In this document: positions 14,320 to 23,481 of the stretch, one piece after another
Position numbering within the stretch: the first letter of the stretch is position 1
Layout of the letters: each line of letters opens with the position of its first letter
Source: Aquisediminimonas profunda
Lineage (GTDB): Bacteria; Pseudomonadota; Alphaproteobacteria; Sphingomonadales; Sphingomonadaceae
DNA length: 64,000 bases
Direction of reading: 5' to 3'
Assembly (NCBI RefSeq): GCF_019443285.1
Contig: NZ_CP080327.1
Coordinates: 1,918,001 to 1,982,000 of the forward strand
Program-made: the position numbers and the translations under genes
Notes under the pieces: model-generated
What the model was told of the DNA's origin: nothing
Databases searched by the model: none
What the model saw: the letters and a program-made list of their open reading frames with translations, nothing else

Positions 14320-15531
14320 TCAGTGGCTTTTCATCATGTAGTCGCGAGTAATTGGCAAGGCATGACGGCTTCGGGCATACTGGATCTGGAAGTTGACCAT
14401 CCCGCCATACTGAAAGACAGTTGCGGCCCCGGCGAGGTAAAGTGTCCACATCCGGAAAAAGCGCTCATCGTAGAGCGCCTCAATCTGTTCGCGCGCGGCG
14501 ACGGTGCGGCGATACCATTCCTGCAGCGTGAAAGCATAGTGTAGTCGCAGTACTTCGACATCGGTCGCAATCATCCTGTTCGGCTCGCTGCCTTCCAGGA
14601 TTTCGGAAAGGGCAGGGATGTAACCACCGGGGAAGATATATTTGCGCGTGAACGCGTCAGTGCTGCCTGGGCCAGCCATCCGGCCAATGGTGTGCAGCAG
14701 CATCACGCCATCGGAGGTGAGCAGGTTGTGGCACTTGCGGAAGAACTCACGGTAGTTGGGAACGCCGACATGTTCAAACATTCCGACCGAAACGATACGA
14801 TCGAATGACCCCGCAAGATCGCGATAGTCGCGCAGTTCAAAGCGGACATGATCCGAGACTCCGGCTTCGGCAGCGCGTTTTTGTGCAACCTCAAGCTGTT
14901 CTTCCGAAAGCGTTATGCCGAGAACATCGACCCCGTAATGCTTGTGAAGATAAAGAGCCATACCGCCCCATCCGCAGCCAATGTCGAGCACCTTTTGCCC
15001 TGGTGACAGCGCAAGTTTGGCCGCAATATGCGCCTTCTTGTCTTCCTGTGCCTGTTCAAGGCTATTGGCGGGATCGGTGAAGTATGCGCAGCTGTATTGC
15101 CGGTCGCGATCTAGGAACAAGTCGTAGAGCTTGCCCGACAGGTCATAATGATGAGCGACATTGCGTTTCGATTGCCGCCGGAAATTGATCTGGTTCCACC
15201 GACGGGTCGCGCGCTTGAAAGCGCGCCGGAGCGGTCCCTTTTTTTCAATGTCGAGCCCCTTTTCCCAGGGATTGTTGGCGCGGATCAGGCCAACAAAGTC
15301 CATGATGTCGCCCTTTTCAAAGCTGATCCGGCCATCCATGAAGCCCTCAGCAAAGCCAAGGCGGGGTCCCCGAACAATATCGAAGGCTACTCGCCTATCA
15401 TTGAAACGAACAACAATGTCCGGAAAGAATGGATCCGGTGAGCCGAACACATGACGGCTGCCGTCGGCTTCAACCAACGTAACCACACCCTTCTTGATCA
15501 GTCGACGAAAGACGGCGTGGAGTAATGACAT
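14320..15531 (-). CDS. cfa: Cyclopropane-fatty-acyl-phospholipid synthase family protein
   Basis: A 403-residue SAM-dependent methyltransferase of the CFA synthase family. It has VLDIGCGWGGMALYLHKHYG (SAM motif I) at about 180, GITLSEEQLEVAQKRAAE, then VSVGMFEHVG and the late aromatic LRLHYAFTLQEWYRR. The N-terminal domain (DGSRHVFGSPDP, LGFAEGFMDGRISF) binds phospholipid. These enzymes add a methylene group across cis double bonds of membrane phospholipids, usually on entry to stationary phase or in acid. Length is normal. It reads towards the DUF885 gene and lies 131 bp downstream of pheA on the same strand. Confidence 0.92.
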   Translation of the reverse strand: MSLLHAVFRRLIKKGVVTLVEADGSRHVFGSPDPFFPDIVVRFNDRRVAFDIVRGPRLGFAEGFMDGRISFEKGDIMDFVGLIRANNPWEKGLDIEKKGPLRRAFKRATRRWNQINFRRQSKRNVAHHYDLSGKLYDLFLDRDRQYSCAYFTDPANSLEQAQEDKKAHIAAKLALSPGQKVLDIGCGWGGMALYLHKHYGVDVLGITLSEEQLEVAQKRAAEAGVSDHVRFELRDYRDLAGSFDRIVSVGMFEHVGVPNYREFFRKCHNLLTSDGVMLLHTIGRMAGPGSTDAFTRKYIFPGGYIPALSEILEGSEPNRMIATDVEVLRLHYAFTLQEWYRRTVAAREQIEALYDERFFRMWTLYLAGAATVFQYGGMVNFQIQYARSRHALPITRDYMMKSH

Positions 15532-15662
15532 CGGCTAATCCCTGCAGTTGAACACGTTATACGCCCGGTGCAGACGTTTGGTTGCATTCCGTTCCAGATA
15601 TTGTCCTCCATGTCTTGCAAGGCCCGGCCCGGCCCTGAAAGAAGATAGGCAGGCAAGGGGCC

Positions 15663-16553
15663 TCAGCCCCGTTTGCGCGCCTGCGGATATGTACCAAGCA
15701 ACCGAAGCGAGCGCGAGTGGAATTGAAGTTCCTCCAACGCGCGCGCGACGGCCGGATCATCTGGGTGTCCCTCTATGTCTGCAAAGAAAGTCGTGGCGGC
15801 AAAGCTGGACCCGCGCTGGTAGCTCTCCAGCTTCGTCATGTTGACGCCATTCGTCGCGAAACCTCCCATTGCCTTATACAGCGCCGCCGGGATGTTCTTC
15901 ACTTCAAAGACGAAGGTTGTCATCACCACCCCTTCGTTGGGAGCGGGTTCGCCCGATCTGGCGAGGATGACGAAGCGCGTCATGTTGTCGCTGGAATCTT
16001 CCAGTGCTTCAGCGAGAATCTCGAGGCCATAGACCTTCGCAGCACCTGGTGGCGCTATGGCTGCAATCGTCGGGTCGCCCAGCTCCACGACACGTGCCGC
16101 TGCGCCTGCTGTGTCCGGATATGCGATCGATTCAATGCCGCGGGCCCGCAGCCAATGCCGACATTGGCCTAGAGCCTGAGGATGGCTGATTGCCTGTTTG
16201 ATGCCTTCAAGAGGGCCAATTCCCATCAGCGCATAGTGAATCGGCAGGAAGAACTCCCCTGTGATTACAAGGCCCGATTCGGGCAAGAGAAAGTGAATGT
16301 CGGCCACGCGACCGTGAAGAGAATTTTCAATCGGGATCATTGCCTTCGCCGCGCGTCCTTCGCGCACGGCATCGATTGCATCGGGAAAGCTGAAGCATGG
16401 CAAGGCAATGCTGTCGGGAAACGCCTGCTGGACAGCAATGTGGGAATTGGCCCCCGGCGCGCCTTGGAATGCGACTGCCCTTGCAGGATCCGCCGCAGAC
16501 TCGGCAATCATGGCGGCAACGAGCGGTCTTGCAGGGGCGGGGTAGTTTTCCAT
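15663..16553 (-). CDS. pheA: Prephenate dehydratase
   Basis: A 296-residue monofunctional prephenate dehydratase. The catalytic part starts VAFQGAPGANSHIAVQQAFP and has the conserved PIENSLHGRV and DSSDNMTRFVILAR (the Thr of TRF is the catalytic residue). A C-terminal ACT domain for phenylalanine feedback follows, with GVNMTKLESYQRG where the usual ESRP motif reads ESYQ. It converts prephenate to phenylpyruvate in phenylalanine synthesis. It is divergent from the cytochrome c gene (16689) across 135 bp, an arrangement typical of sphingomonads. No leader peptide rich in Phe was seen upstream. Confidence 0.95.
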   Translation of the reverse strand: MENYPAPARPLVAAMIAESAADPARAVAFQGAPGANSHIAVQQAFPDSIALPCFSFPDAIDAVREGRAAKAMIPIENSLHGRVADIHFLLPESGLVITGEFFLPIHYALMGIGPLEGIKQAISHPQALGQCRHWLRARGIESIAYPDTAGAAARVVELGDPTIAAIAPPGAAKVYGLEILAEALEDSSDNMTRFVILARSGEPAPNEGVVMTTFVFEVKNIPAALYKAMGGFATNGVNMTKLESYQRGSSFAATTFFADIEGHPDDPAVARALEELQFHSRSLRLLGTYPQARKRG

Positions 16554-16688
16554 CGGGGGCAGCGCTTACGGACCTCTCTGCCGCTGCGCAAGCATTGGTG
16601 CATTTGGTTCGCACCGCGCGCTTGCGAACCGTCCAATGGCCGACTAAAGCGAGCGCGATTCACGGGGCACTCTCAGAAGGTTTCAAGC

Positions 16689-17288
16689 ATGGATGATCGT
16701 TTCAACACAGCAGCCGGGTGGGCGCTTTTCGCGGGCATTGTTGCGCTGGGAGGAACGATCCTGTCAGGCGAATATTTCAAGCATGAAAAGGTTGAAAAGG
16801 GTGGCTTTGCAGTCGCGGATGCTTCTCCCGAGGCAGGCGCTGGTGGCGCAGCTGCCGCAAAGCCCACGGATTTTTCGGCGGGTGATCCTGTAAAAGGTGC
16901 CGAAATCTTCAAGAAATGCGCGTCTTGCCACACGATTACCCCGGGTGGCGCGGCCGGGGTAGGTCCGAACCTTTATGGCGTTATGGGCAAGAAGCACGGT
17001 CATATGGCTGGCTTTGCCTATTCGCCCGGCATGATGGCCATGGCTGGTGTTTGGGACTGGGAAGCCATGGACAAGTGGCTGACATCTCCCAAAAAATATC
17101 TTGAGGGCACGAAAATGAGCTTTGCTGGCCTTTCCAATCCGGAAGACCGTGCAAGTGTCATTCGTTACATCAACGAACAAGGTTCTAATCTGCCGGTCCC
17201 GGCGGCACCAGCAGCTGAAGCTGCGGCTGCGCCAGCAGCAGGAGCGGACAACGCTGCCGCGCCTGCCCCCGACGCAGCGAAGAAATAG
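16689..17288 (+). CDS. Membrane-anchored c-type cytochrome (CycM/c552-like)
   Basis: ATG 16689 has AGAAGG upstream; an upstream in-frame extension to 16182 overlaps pheA and is not credible. The 199-residue protein starts with an uncleaved anchor (AAGWALFAGIVALGGTILSG, about 8-27). The heme site CASCH is at 77-81 and a Met ligand candidate lies in GTKMSF near 130. GVGPNLYGVMGKKHGHMAGFAYSPG is diagnostic of class I cytochrome c of the mitochondrial/CycM type. It carries electrons from the bc1 complex to terminal oxidases at the periplasmic face. After the heme domain a 30-residue Ala/Pro-rich tail follows. Confidence 0.93.
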   Translation: MDDRFNTAAGWALFAGIVALGGTILSGEYFKHEKVEKGGFAVADASPEAGAGGAAAAKPTDFSAGDPVKGAEIFKKCASCHTITPGGAAGVGPNLYGVMGKKHGHMAGFAYSPGMMAMAGVWDWEAMDKWLTSPKKYLEGTKMSFAGLSNPEDRASVIRYINEQGSNLPVPAAPAAEAAAAPAAGADNAAAPAPDAAKK

Positions 17289-17294
17289 GTAAAG

Positions 17295-18134
17295 CTAATC
17301 CATGCCGTAGAAGCGCTGGATCGTATTCCAGCCTTCTTCGGCAGATTCGGTAAATGTCAGCAGCTCAAGATCAGCTGGTGAAATGACGCCTTCTTCGACC
17401 AATGCATCGAAATTGACGATTCGGGTCCAGAACTCCCTGCCATAGAGGAGGACCGGCATTCTTTTCGTCTTCCCCGTTTGCATCAGGGTGAGCAGCTCAA
17501 ACATTTCGTCAAGCGTGCCAAAGCCGCCGGGAAAAACAGCAACAGCGCGTGCTCGCAGCAGGAAGTGCATTTTGCGCAGTGCAAAATAGTGAAACTGGAA
17601 GCTCAGCCCAGGCGTCACATAAGGGTTTGGAGCTTGCTCATGCTGCAGGACAATGTTGAGGCCAATCGATTCGGCTCCCACATCTGCTGCGCCGCGATTT
17701 GCCGCTTCCATGATCGAAGGCCCGCCGCCTGAACAAACGACAAATTGACGCATGCCGTCGGAATCCGGAGGAGTCTTGCTGGCCAGAGCCGCCAGCTGTC
17801 GGGAAACTTCGTAATAATGAGACTTCGCTTCAAGCCGTTTCGCAATCTCGGGTGTAGCGGCTGTCGCCGCAGTTCCAGGGGGCGGAATGCGCGCCGAACC
17901 ATAGAAGACGATTGTCGAGCCAATCTTTGCTTCATCAAGCAGGAGCTCAGTCTTGAGCAGTTCAAGCTGGAACCGAACTGGCCGCAAGTCATCGCGCAGC
18001 AGGAATTCGTCATCCTGAAATGCCAGCCGGTATGAGGCTGCTTCAGTCTGGGGTGATGAAGTGGCCTTCTTCGCAGCTTCAGCATCTTGGGCGGCATGCG
18101 CGAAAATGCGCCTGGGGACATGTTTTTCAGTCAT
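17295..18134 (-). CDS. LOG-family protein (TIGR00730-like nucleotide phosphoribohydrolase)
   Basis: A 279-residue protein. A 70-residue N-terminal extension precedes the Rossmann-like LOG domain, which has GSARIPPP, CSGGGPSIMEAANRGA and the catalytic motif PGGFGTLDE at about 201-209. LOG enzymes split N6-modified AMP to free cytokinin base and ribose 5-phosphate; longer bacterial members act on AMP and other nucleotides. The N-terminal extension, with FLLRDDLRPVRFQLELLKTELLL, fits the second type. The end lies six bases from the end of the cytochrome c gene (convergent). Downstream gene order with the extensin-like gene (10-bp gap) suggests co-transcription. Confidence 0.88.
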   Translation of the reverse strand: MTEKHVPRRIFAHAAQDAEAAKKATSSPQTEAASYRLAFQDDEFLLRDDLRPVRFQLELLKTELLLDEAKIGSTIVFYGSARIPPPGTAATAATPEIAKRLEAKSHYYEVSRQLAALASKTPPDSDGMRQFVVCSGGGPSIMEAANRGAADVGAESIGLNIVLQHEQAPNPYVTPGLSFQFHYFALRKMHFLLRARAVAVFPGGFGTLDEMFELLTLMQTGKTKRMPVLLYGREFWTRIVNFDALVEEGVISPADLELLTFTESAEEGWNTIQRFYGMD

Positions 18135-18143
18135 CTAACTTGC

Positions 18144-18794
18144 TTAGCGACAAAACGGGCCGCGACCCAGATCGAAATGAAAATGGTCGCGATGAGCTGC
18201 ATTGAAATCCGGGCTGAGGACAGTCTGGAAACGCTTGCAGGCCGCGGCCCTAATTGAACGCAGAAATCGCCTTTCTTCCTCGGTGCCGTTCCATCCACCC
18301 TCTACGGAAATCCGCCGACCGTTCGCCAACACAAAGCCGGAAATGTCCACTGCATTTGCGGTTGCATGTTCCGATCGGGTGCCTGCCATTTGCGGCCTAC
18401 CCTTGACGTTCCGGCAGCTGTAACTGCCAAAACTTTCCAGGCGTACAACGCGTTGGCCGAAAACTTGCTTGGCCGCGGGCTGAACGGCTTCTCGCGTCCA
18501 AACTGCGAGATTCAGCGCCAGTGGGCACTGGATTGCCGTAATGTTGGAAATCGGGATGCCGACGTCGGTCAGTTGAACCGACGAAATTGTTGAACACCCC
18601 CCACCATAGTTGCGGTCAGGAAGGAGCGCATATCGCGCCTTAAGGCGTCCAAGATCTGCAAGACATTGTCTGAGCTCGGGGCTTTGTGGCACAACCGGGA
18701 CTGGACGTTCGCTCATTGGGCGCCGCTTACTGGGCGGACCAACACAGGCTGACACGAGGGCGAGCAGCAAGACCGATAAAAGCAGCCGTTTCAT
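18144..18794 (-). CDS. Extensin-like lipoprotein
   Basis: A 216-residue protein that starts MKRLLLSVLLLALVSACVGP with a lipobox VSAC. The remaining part is the extensin-like C-terminal domain: DRNYGGGCS, VQLTDVGIPISNITAIQCPLA, then LESFGSYSCRNVKG, SEHATANAVDISGF and AHRDHFHFDLG. The SEHATANAVD and HRDHFH patterns resemble D-Ala-D-Ala peptidase-type zinc sites, so the domain may act on peptidoglycan. Lipid anchoring should keep it at the envelope. The LOG gene follows after nine bases. Confidence 0.85.
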   Translation of the reverse strand: MKRLLLSVLLLALVSACVGPPSKRRPMSERPVPVVPQSPELRQCLADLGRLKARYALLPDRNYGGGCSTISSVQLTDVGIPISNITAIQCPLALNLAVWTREAVQPAAKQVFGQRVVRLESFGSYSCRNVKGRPQMAGTRSEHATANAVDISGFVLANGRRISVEGGWNGTEEERRFLRSIRAAACKRFQTVLSPDFNAAHRDHFHFDLGRGPFCR

Positions 18795-18863
18795 GAGGCG
18801 ATTTTGCCGCCCGTATGGTTAACGATCCACTAAATTCGTGAACCGTTCGTCGATAACGAGAGG

Positions 18864-18940
18864 TTGACATTCCTCCGTTCGCCACTAGGGGCGGCTCCGG
18901 GCCACGCGGTCCCAACGCCGCGCGAGCTCTCTGCAAGGAG
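18864..18940 (+). promoter_or_regulatory. serC 5' leader with promoter and possible structured RNA
   Basis: TTGACA at 18864-18869 is a perfect -35 box; -10 is not clear (CACTAG or TAGGGG follow 13-18 bp later). The leader is then GC-rich with potential stems: GGGCC (18899 onward) against GGTCCC, and CGCGGT/ACGCCGCG elements, ending in the AAGGAG ribosome site at 18935-18940. A cis-regulatory 'serC motif' RNA is known upstream of serC in Alphaproteobacteria; this leader is a candidate, but I could not compare it to the covariance model. Confidence 0.4.
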
Positions 18941-18949
18941 ATGCAAGAC

Positions 18950-20074
18950 ATGACAGTTACCAAGCCCGCGGGGAAGCCCGCGCGTCCGTTTTTTTCCTCC
19001 GGACCCTGCGCAAAGCCGCCGGGCTGGAATGCCTCAAAGCTCAAGACTGAATCCCTTGGTCGCTCACACCGTGCCAAGATCGGCAAGTCGCGCCTGCAAC
19101 TTGCGATCGATCTCACACGTGAGGTGCTGCAGGTGCCCGATACCCACAGGATCGGCATCGTTCCCGGATCAGACACCGGTGCGGTTGAAATGGCGCTCTG
19201 GTCGATGCTTGGCGCGCGCGGCGTGACAATGCTGGCATGGGAAAGCTTCGGCGAAGGCTGGGTGACAGACGTCGTCAAGCAACTCAAGCTCGACGCCACG
19301 AAGTTGGCGGCCCCTTACGGAGAGCTCTCAGATCTTGCGGCCGTGAATTGGGCTGATGATGTGGTCTTCACATGGAATGGCACGACTTCAGGTGTTCGGG
19401 TTCCAAATGGTGATTGGATTGCCAAGGATCGCGAGGGACTGGCAATCTGTGATGCCACATCGGCGGTGTTTGCCTATGATCTGCCATGGGACAAGCTCGA
19501 TGTGGTGACGTTCAGCTGGCAGAAGGTCCTTGGAGGCGAGGGCGCGCATGGCGTGCTGATTTTGGGCCCCCGCGCTGTTGAGCGGCTCGAAAGCTATACT
19601 CCTGCGTGGCCGCTGCCAAAGGTTTTCCGGTTGATGGCGAAGGGCAAGCTCAACGAAGGTATATTCAAGGGCGAAACAATCAACACGCCATCAATGCTTG
19701 CCGTTGAGGACGCGATCTTTGCGCTCGAATGGGCACAGTCCGCAGGCGGACTGAAGGGCCTGATCGCCCGTTCGGATGCCAATGCCGCTGCGCTCGACCT
19801 GATCGTGTCCGAACGCCCATGGCTTGGGCATCTTGCCGCGCAACCGGAGACCCGTTCGAAGACCTCGGTCTGCTTGACGGTCGAGGGTGCAGATGAGGCG
19901 TTTATCAAGAGCTTCGCAGGTCTGCTTGATGCAGAAGGGGCAGCCTATGACATCGCCGGATATCGCGATGCGCCGCCGGGCCTTCGCATCTGGTGCGGTG
20001 CCACCGTCGATACGGCCGATATCAAGGCCCTCGGGCCTTGGCTCGACTGGGCCTGGGCCTCACTCGCCGCATAG
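18950..20074 (+). CDS. serC: Phosphoserine aminotransferase
   Basis: ATG 18950 is chosen over ATG 18941 because AAGGAG (18935-18940) lies nine bases before the former and directly abuts the latter. The 374-residue product is of the alphaproteobacterial SerC type: [13 protein letters not shown] at the N-terminus, then [19 protein letters not shown], and the PLP lysine in [16 protein letters not shown]. It makes phosphoserine from 3-phosphohydroxypyruvate and glutamate. serA follows after 81 bp, so the pair encodes the first two steps of serine synthesis. Confidence 0.95.
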   Translation: MTVTKPAGKPARPFFSSGPCAKPPGWNASKLKTESLGRSHRAKIGKSRLQLAIDLTREVLQVPDTHRIGIVPGSDTGAVEMALWSMLGARGVTMLAWESFGEGWVTDVVKQLKLDATKLAAPYGELSDLAAVNWADDVVFTWNGTTSGVRVPNGDWIAKDREGLAICDATSAVFAYDLPWDKLDVVTFSWQKVLGGEGAHGVLILGPRAVERLESYTPAWPLPKVFRLMAKGKLNEGIFKGETINTPSMLAVEDAIFALEWAQSAGGLKGLIARSDANAAALDLIVSERPWLGHLAAQPETRSKTSVCLTVEGADEAFIKSFAGLLDAEGAAYDIAGYRDAPPGLRIWCGATVDTADIKALGPWLDWAWASLAA

Positions 20075-20120
20075 TCGTTGCTCCTGCGCAGGCAGGGTTA
20101 GCTTTCCTCTAGATAGACAG

Positions 20121-20140
20121 GCCCCTACTTTCGCAGGGGC
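20121..20140 (+). promoter_or_regulatory. Hairpin just before the serA ribosome-binding site
   Basis: GCCCCT (20121-20126) and AGGGGC (20135-20140) form a stable 6-bp stem with an 8-nt loop, in the 81-bp gap between serC and serA. The GGAG ribosome site of serA begins within five bases of the stem. It could modulate serA translation or stabilise processed mRNA; no T-run follows, so it is not an obvious terminator. Confidence 0.4.
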
Positions 20141-20155
20141 GACGGAGTACAAACA

Positions 20156-21739
20156 ATGACCAAACCCAAAGTGCTCATTTCGGACAAGATGGACCCCAAT
20201 GCAGCGCAGATCTTTCGCGAGCGTGGATGTGAAGTCGATGAAATCACGGGCAAGACTCCTGAGGAACTGAAAGCCATTATCGGCCAATATGACGGCCTTG
20301 CCATTCGGTCCGCAACTAAGGTGACGCAGGAAATCCTTGATGCTGCGACAAACCTCAAGGTCATTGGCCGCGCCGGGATAGGCGTCGACAATGTCGATAT
20401 CCCGGCAGCGTCTGCGAAAGGCGTTGTCGTGATGAACACGCCATTCGGCAATTCTATCACCACGGCAGAACATGCCATCGCGCTTATGTTCGCGCTGGCG
20501 CGGCAATTGCCAGAAGCCGATGCGTCGACCCAGGCCGGGAAATGGGAAAAGAACCGTTTCATGGGTGTCGAAGTGACGGGCAAGACGCTGGGCCTGATCG
20601 GCGCTGGAAACATCGGTTCCATTGTTGCGTCGCGCGCCTTGGGCCTGCGGATGAAGGTTGTCGCTTACGATCCATTCCTGACCCCCGAACGGGCAGTGGA
20701 AATGGGCGTCGAAAAGGCAGATCTTGATACTCTGCTTGCGAAGGCGGATTTCATCACATTACATACGCCGTTGACCGATCAGACGCGCAATATTCTGTCC
20801 AGGGAAAACCTGGCGAAGACGAAGAAGGGCGTGCGCATCATCAATTGCGCGCGAGGCGGCTTGCTTGATGAGGCGGCGCTGAAGGAAGGCCTCGACAGTG
20901 GACATATCGGGGGCGCAGCGCTCGACGTTTTTGCTGAGGAGCCGGCCAAGCAATCCCCCCTGTTCGGCACGCCCAACTTCATCTGCACTCCGCATCTTGG
21001 CGCTTCGACCAATGAGGCTCAGGTCAATGTTGCACTGCAGGTTGCAGAGCAGATGGCGGATTATCTGGTCAGTGGCGGCGTTACCAACGCTCTCAACATG
21101 CCATCACTGAGCGCGGAAGAGGCGCCCAAGCTAAGGCCGTACATGGCTCTCGCTGAGAAGTTGGGTAGCCTTGTCGGGCAGCTTGCACATGACAATCTCA
21201 CCAAGATTGCAATTGAAGTTGAAGGTGCGGCGGCGCAGCTGAATATCAAGCCGATATCGGGGGCGGTGCTGTGTGGCCTGATGCGTCGCTATTCCGATAC
21301 AGTAAACATGGTCAACGCGCCGTTCCTCGCCAAGGAGCGTGGCCTTGACGTAAGAGAAGTGCGTCATGATCGGGAAGGCGACTACCATACCCTGATCCGG
21401 GTCACCGTTCAAACCAGCCAAGGTGAAAGGTCGGTTGCCGGAACGCTGTTCGGAAACGGCGAACCGCGTCTGGTTGAAGCGTTCGGCATCAAGGTTGAAG
21501 CCGATCTTGCCGGACATATGCTTTACATCGTCAACGAAGATGCGCCAGGGTTCATTGGACGCATTGGAACGCTTCTTGGAGAGGCCGGATTGAACATCGG
21601 CACCTTCCATCTAGGTCGCCGGTCAGCCGGCGGGGAAGCCCTGCTCCTGCTCTCGATCGATGCTCCGATACCGGAGCCTGTCTTGTGGAAGGCTTGCAAC
21701 CTACCTGGCGTCAAAACGGTAAAAGCGCTGCAATTCTAA
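20156..21739 (+). CDS. serA: D-3-phosphoglycerate dehydrogenase
   Basis: A 527-residue long-form SerA. The substrate domain starts KVLISDKMDPNAAQIF; the NAD domain has GKTLGLIGAGNIGSIVASRA; the catalytic His is in TPHLGAST; an intervening domain (about 320-450) and a C-terminal ACT domain (DAPGFIGRIGTLLGEAGLNI) for serine feedback follow. It oxidises 3-phosphoglycerate to 3-phosphohydroxypyruvate, the entry step of serine synthesis. It is probably transcribed with serC. Its stop is seven bases from the stop of a converging MerR-like gene. Confidence 0.96.
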   Translation: MTKPKVLISDKMDPNAAQIFRERGCEVDEITGKTPEELKAIIGQYDGLAIRSATKVTQEILDAATNLKVIGRAGIGVDNVDIPAASAKGVVVMNTPFGNSITTAEHAIALMFALARQLPEADASTQAGKWEKNRFMGVEVTGKTLGLIGAGNIGSIVASRALGLRMKVVAYDPFLTPERAVEMGVEKADLDTLLAKADFITLHTPLTDQTRNILSRENLAKTKKGVRIINCARGGLLDEAALKEGLDSGHIGGAALDVFAEEPAKQSPLFGTPNFICTPHLGASTNEAQVNVALQVAEQMADYLVSGGVTNALNMPSLSAEEAPKLRPYMALAEKLGSLVGQLAHDNLTKIAIEVEGAAAQLNIKPISGAVLCGLMRRYSDTVNMVNAPFLAKERGLDVREVRHDREGDYHTLIRVTVQTSQGERSVAGTLFGNGEPRLVEAFGIKVEADLAGHMLYIVNEDAPGFIGRIGTLLGEAGLNIGTFHLGRRSAGGEALLLLSIDAPIPEPVLWKACNLPGVKTVKALQF

Positions 21740-21746
21740 ACGGAAT

Positions 21747-22142
21747 TCAAATCCTCGCCGCGACATCATCGGCCGCCAGTGCCTTTGCCAGCCGGTCCCG
21801 GATCGCACGCAATTCCTGGAGCGGCACTGTCGGCGTGGGTTGAATCGGTTGCGGCTCAGGCTTCTGGACTTCAGGAGCCGGCGGAGTAGTGGCGATTCCG
21901 GACGACAGAAGCTTTTGTACGCCCTTGACTGTGTAGCCATCCCGATTGAGGAGCAAGTTTATCCGCTTGGCGAGGGCGACGTCGTCAGGGCGATAGTAGC
22001 GCCGGTTGCCCGCCCTTTGCAGCGGGCGCAACTGCGGAAAGCGGGTTTCCCAATACCGCAGAATGTGCTGTGGCAGACCCAGTTCGTCCGCCAATTCGCC
22101 AATTGTGCGGAAAGCCGAGGCACTCTTTTGAGTTGCGGCCAT
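21747..22142 (-). CDS. MerR-like HTH protein next to ihfA
   Basis: ATG 22142 gives 131 residues: [22 protein letters not shown], then [21 protein letters not shown], a MerR winged helix of the type always found next to ihfA in alphaproteobacteria. It lacks the metal-binding cysteines of true metal sensors and has a short Pro/Gln-rich linker ([19 protein letters not shown]) before a C-terminal helix. The upstream in-frame extension to 22373 overlaps ihfA and is rejected. Target genes are unknown. The gap to ihfA is eight bases, so the two share a transcript. Confidence 0.88.
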   Translation of the reverse strand: MAATQKSASAFRTIGELADELGLPQHILRYWETRFPQLRPLQRAGNRRYYRPDDVALAKRINLLLNRDGYTVKGVQKLLSSGIATTPPAPEVQKPEPQPIQPTPTVPLQELRAIRDRLAKALAADDVAARI

Positions 22143-22150
22143 TCCTTTGC

Positions 22151-22453
22151 CTAGCTTGCCTTGGCGATGCGTTCGCGCATCTTCTGGCTGGCCCGGAATG
22201 TCAGGACCCTGCGAGGCGCAATCGGCACTTCCACGCCGGTCTTGGGATTGCGACCAATTCTCTGGGTCTTGTCGCGCAAAATAAAGGTGCCGAACCCGGA
22301 GATCTTGACGTTTTGCCCCTTTGCCAGCGCATCGCCCATCTGCGTCAAAATTGCTTCCACAAGGTCCGAGCATTCCGCCCGCGACAGCCCGATTTCATTG
22401 TGGATTGCATCAGACAGGTCAGAGCGCGTCAATGTGCCCGCGTCACTCATCAA
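22151..22453 (-). CDS. ihfA: Integration host factor alpha subunit
   Basis: A 100-residue HU/IHF-family protein: [30 protein letters not shown] at the N-terminus (split here: helices 1 and 2), [13 protein letters not shown], and the DNA-binding arm [21 protein letters not shown] with the intercalating Pro. With IhfB it bends DNA sharply in replication, recombination and transcription. Two adjacent ATG codons (22453 and 22450) are possible starts behind a GAGGGGG site. The operon order here is fabH, ihfA, merR-like, downstream of plsX. Confidence 0.93.
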   Translation of the reverse strand: MMSDAGTLTRSDLSDAIHNEIGLSRAECSDLVEAILTQMGDALAKGQNVKISGFGTFILRDKTQRIGRNPKTGVEVPIAPRRVLTFRASQKMRERIAKAS

Positions 22454-22521
22454 ATTCCCCCTCTACCCGATTTTCACTGCCATTCTATCTCCCCCGCAAG
22501 GAAGGTCAATCGTGCGGCATG

Positions 22522-23481
22522 CTAGATTCGTGCAACGCAGGCGCCCCAGGTGAAACCGCCACCCATGGCTTCCAGAACAACCAGATCGCCAGCCTTTATT
22601 CTGCCATCCCGCACGGCAAGATCAAGCGCCAATGGCACGGATGCGGCCGAGGTGTTGGCGTGCTGGTCAACCGTCACGATCACTTTTTCTGCCGGCAAAC
22701 CAAGCTTTCGGGCCGTTGCATCAAGAATGCGCGCATTCGCCTGGTGAGGTACGACCCAATCGACATCGCTTGTGACAACATTCGCCCGATCAAGCACTTC
22801 GTTCATCACTGATGCCAAATTGGTCACCGCGTGCCGGAATACTTCCGATCCCTTCATGCGAACCTTGCCGACGGTTCCAGTTGTCGAAGGCCCGCCATCG
22901 ACATACAGGAGCCCATTGTGTCGGCCATCGGCATGCAAGGCAGTAGCCAGAATGCCCGAATCGCCTTCTTCCGCACGCAGGACAACTGCGCCGGCGCCGT
23001 CACCAAACAGGACACAGGTTGTTCGGTCCTCCCAGTCGAGAATGCGGCTGAATGTTTCCGCTCCGACGACAAGTGCCGTTCGCGCAGAGCCGGACCTGAT
23101 CATGCTGTCGGCCACAGACAACGCATAGAGAAATCCTGAACAGACTGCAGCAACATCGAATGCAATGCAGTCATCAATGCCAAGCGCTGCCTGCACTTTG
23201 GTCGCGCTGGCAGGGAAGGTTTGATCCGGCGTTGCGGTGGCGAGGACAATGAGATCCACGTCCGTTGCAGCGATTTTTGCAGTGTCGAGTGCTTTTCTGC
23301 ATGCTTCAGTAGCAAGGGACGCCGTCGTTTCCCCATCCCCAGCGATATGACGAAAGCGGATGCCGGTTCGCGCGACGATCCATTCATCGGACGTATCGAC
23401 ACGCTTTGCGAGTTCATCATTCGAGACCCTGTTCTTGGGTAGCGCTGATCCGGTTCCAACAATCCGTGCGCGCAGGGTCAT
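22522..23481 (-). CDS. fabH: 3-oxoacyl-ACP synthase III
   Basis: A 319-residue KAS III. The start [20 protein letters not shown] is typical, the active-site Cys is 114 ([10 protein letters not shown]), the His is in [10 protein letters not shown] at about 247 and the Asn in [12 protein letters not shown] at about 275. It condenses acetyl-CoA with malonyl-ACP to start fatty-acid synthesis. Its start codon overlaps the plsX stop (ATGA at 23478-23481), so the genes are translationally coupled, as in the classic rpmF-plsX-fabH group. Confidence 0.96.
   Translation of the reverse strand: MTLRARIVGTGSALPKNRVSNDELAKRVDTSDEWIVARTGIRFRHIAGDGETTASLATEACRKALDTAKIAATDVDLIVLATATPDQTFPASATKVQAALGIDDCIAFDVAAVCSGFLYALSVADSMIRSGSARTALVVGAETFSRILDWEDRTTCVLFGDGAGAVVLRAEEGDSGILATALHADGRHNGLLYVDGGPSTTGTVGKVRMKGSEVFRHAVTNLASVMNEVLDRANVVTSDVDWVVPHQANARILDATARKLGLPAEKVIVTVDQHANTSAASVPLALDLAVRDGRIKAGDLVVLEAMGGGFTWGACVARI

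Noticed and set aside
15532-15662. Small gene between pheA and cfa
   Set aside because: The stretch has no frame with a start, ribosome site and coding pattern; it holds only short GC-rich inverted repeats near the pheA stop.
16182-16688. A long upstream extension of the cytochrome c frame
   Set aside because: It runs through pheA on the other strand and its product has no family pattern; the true start at 16689 has a ribosome site and begins with the membrane anchor.
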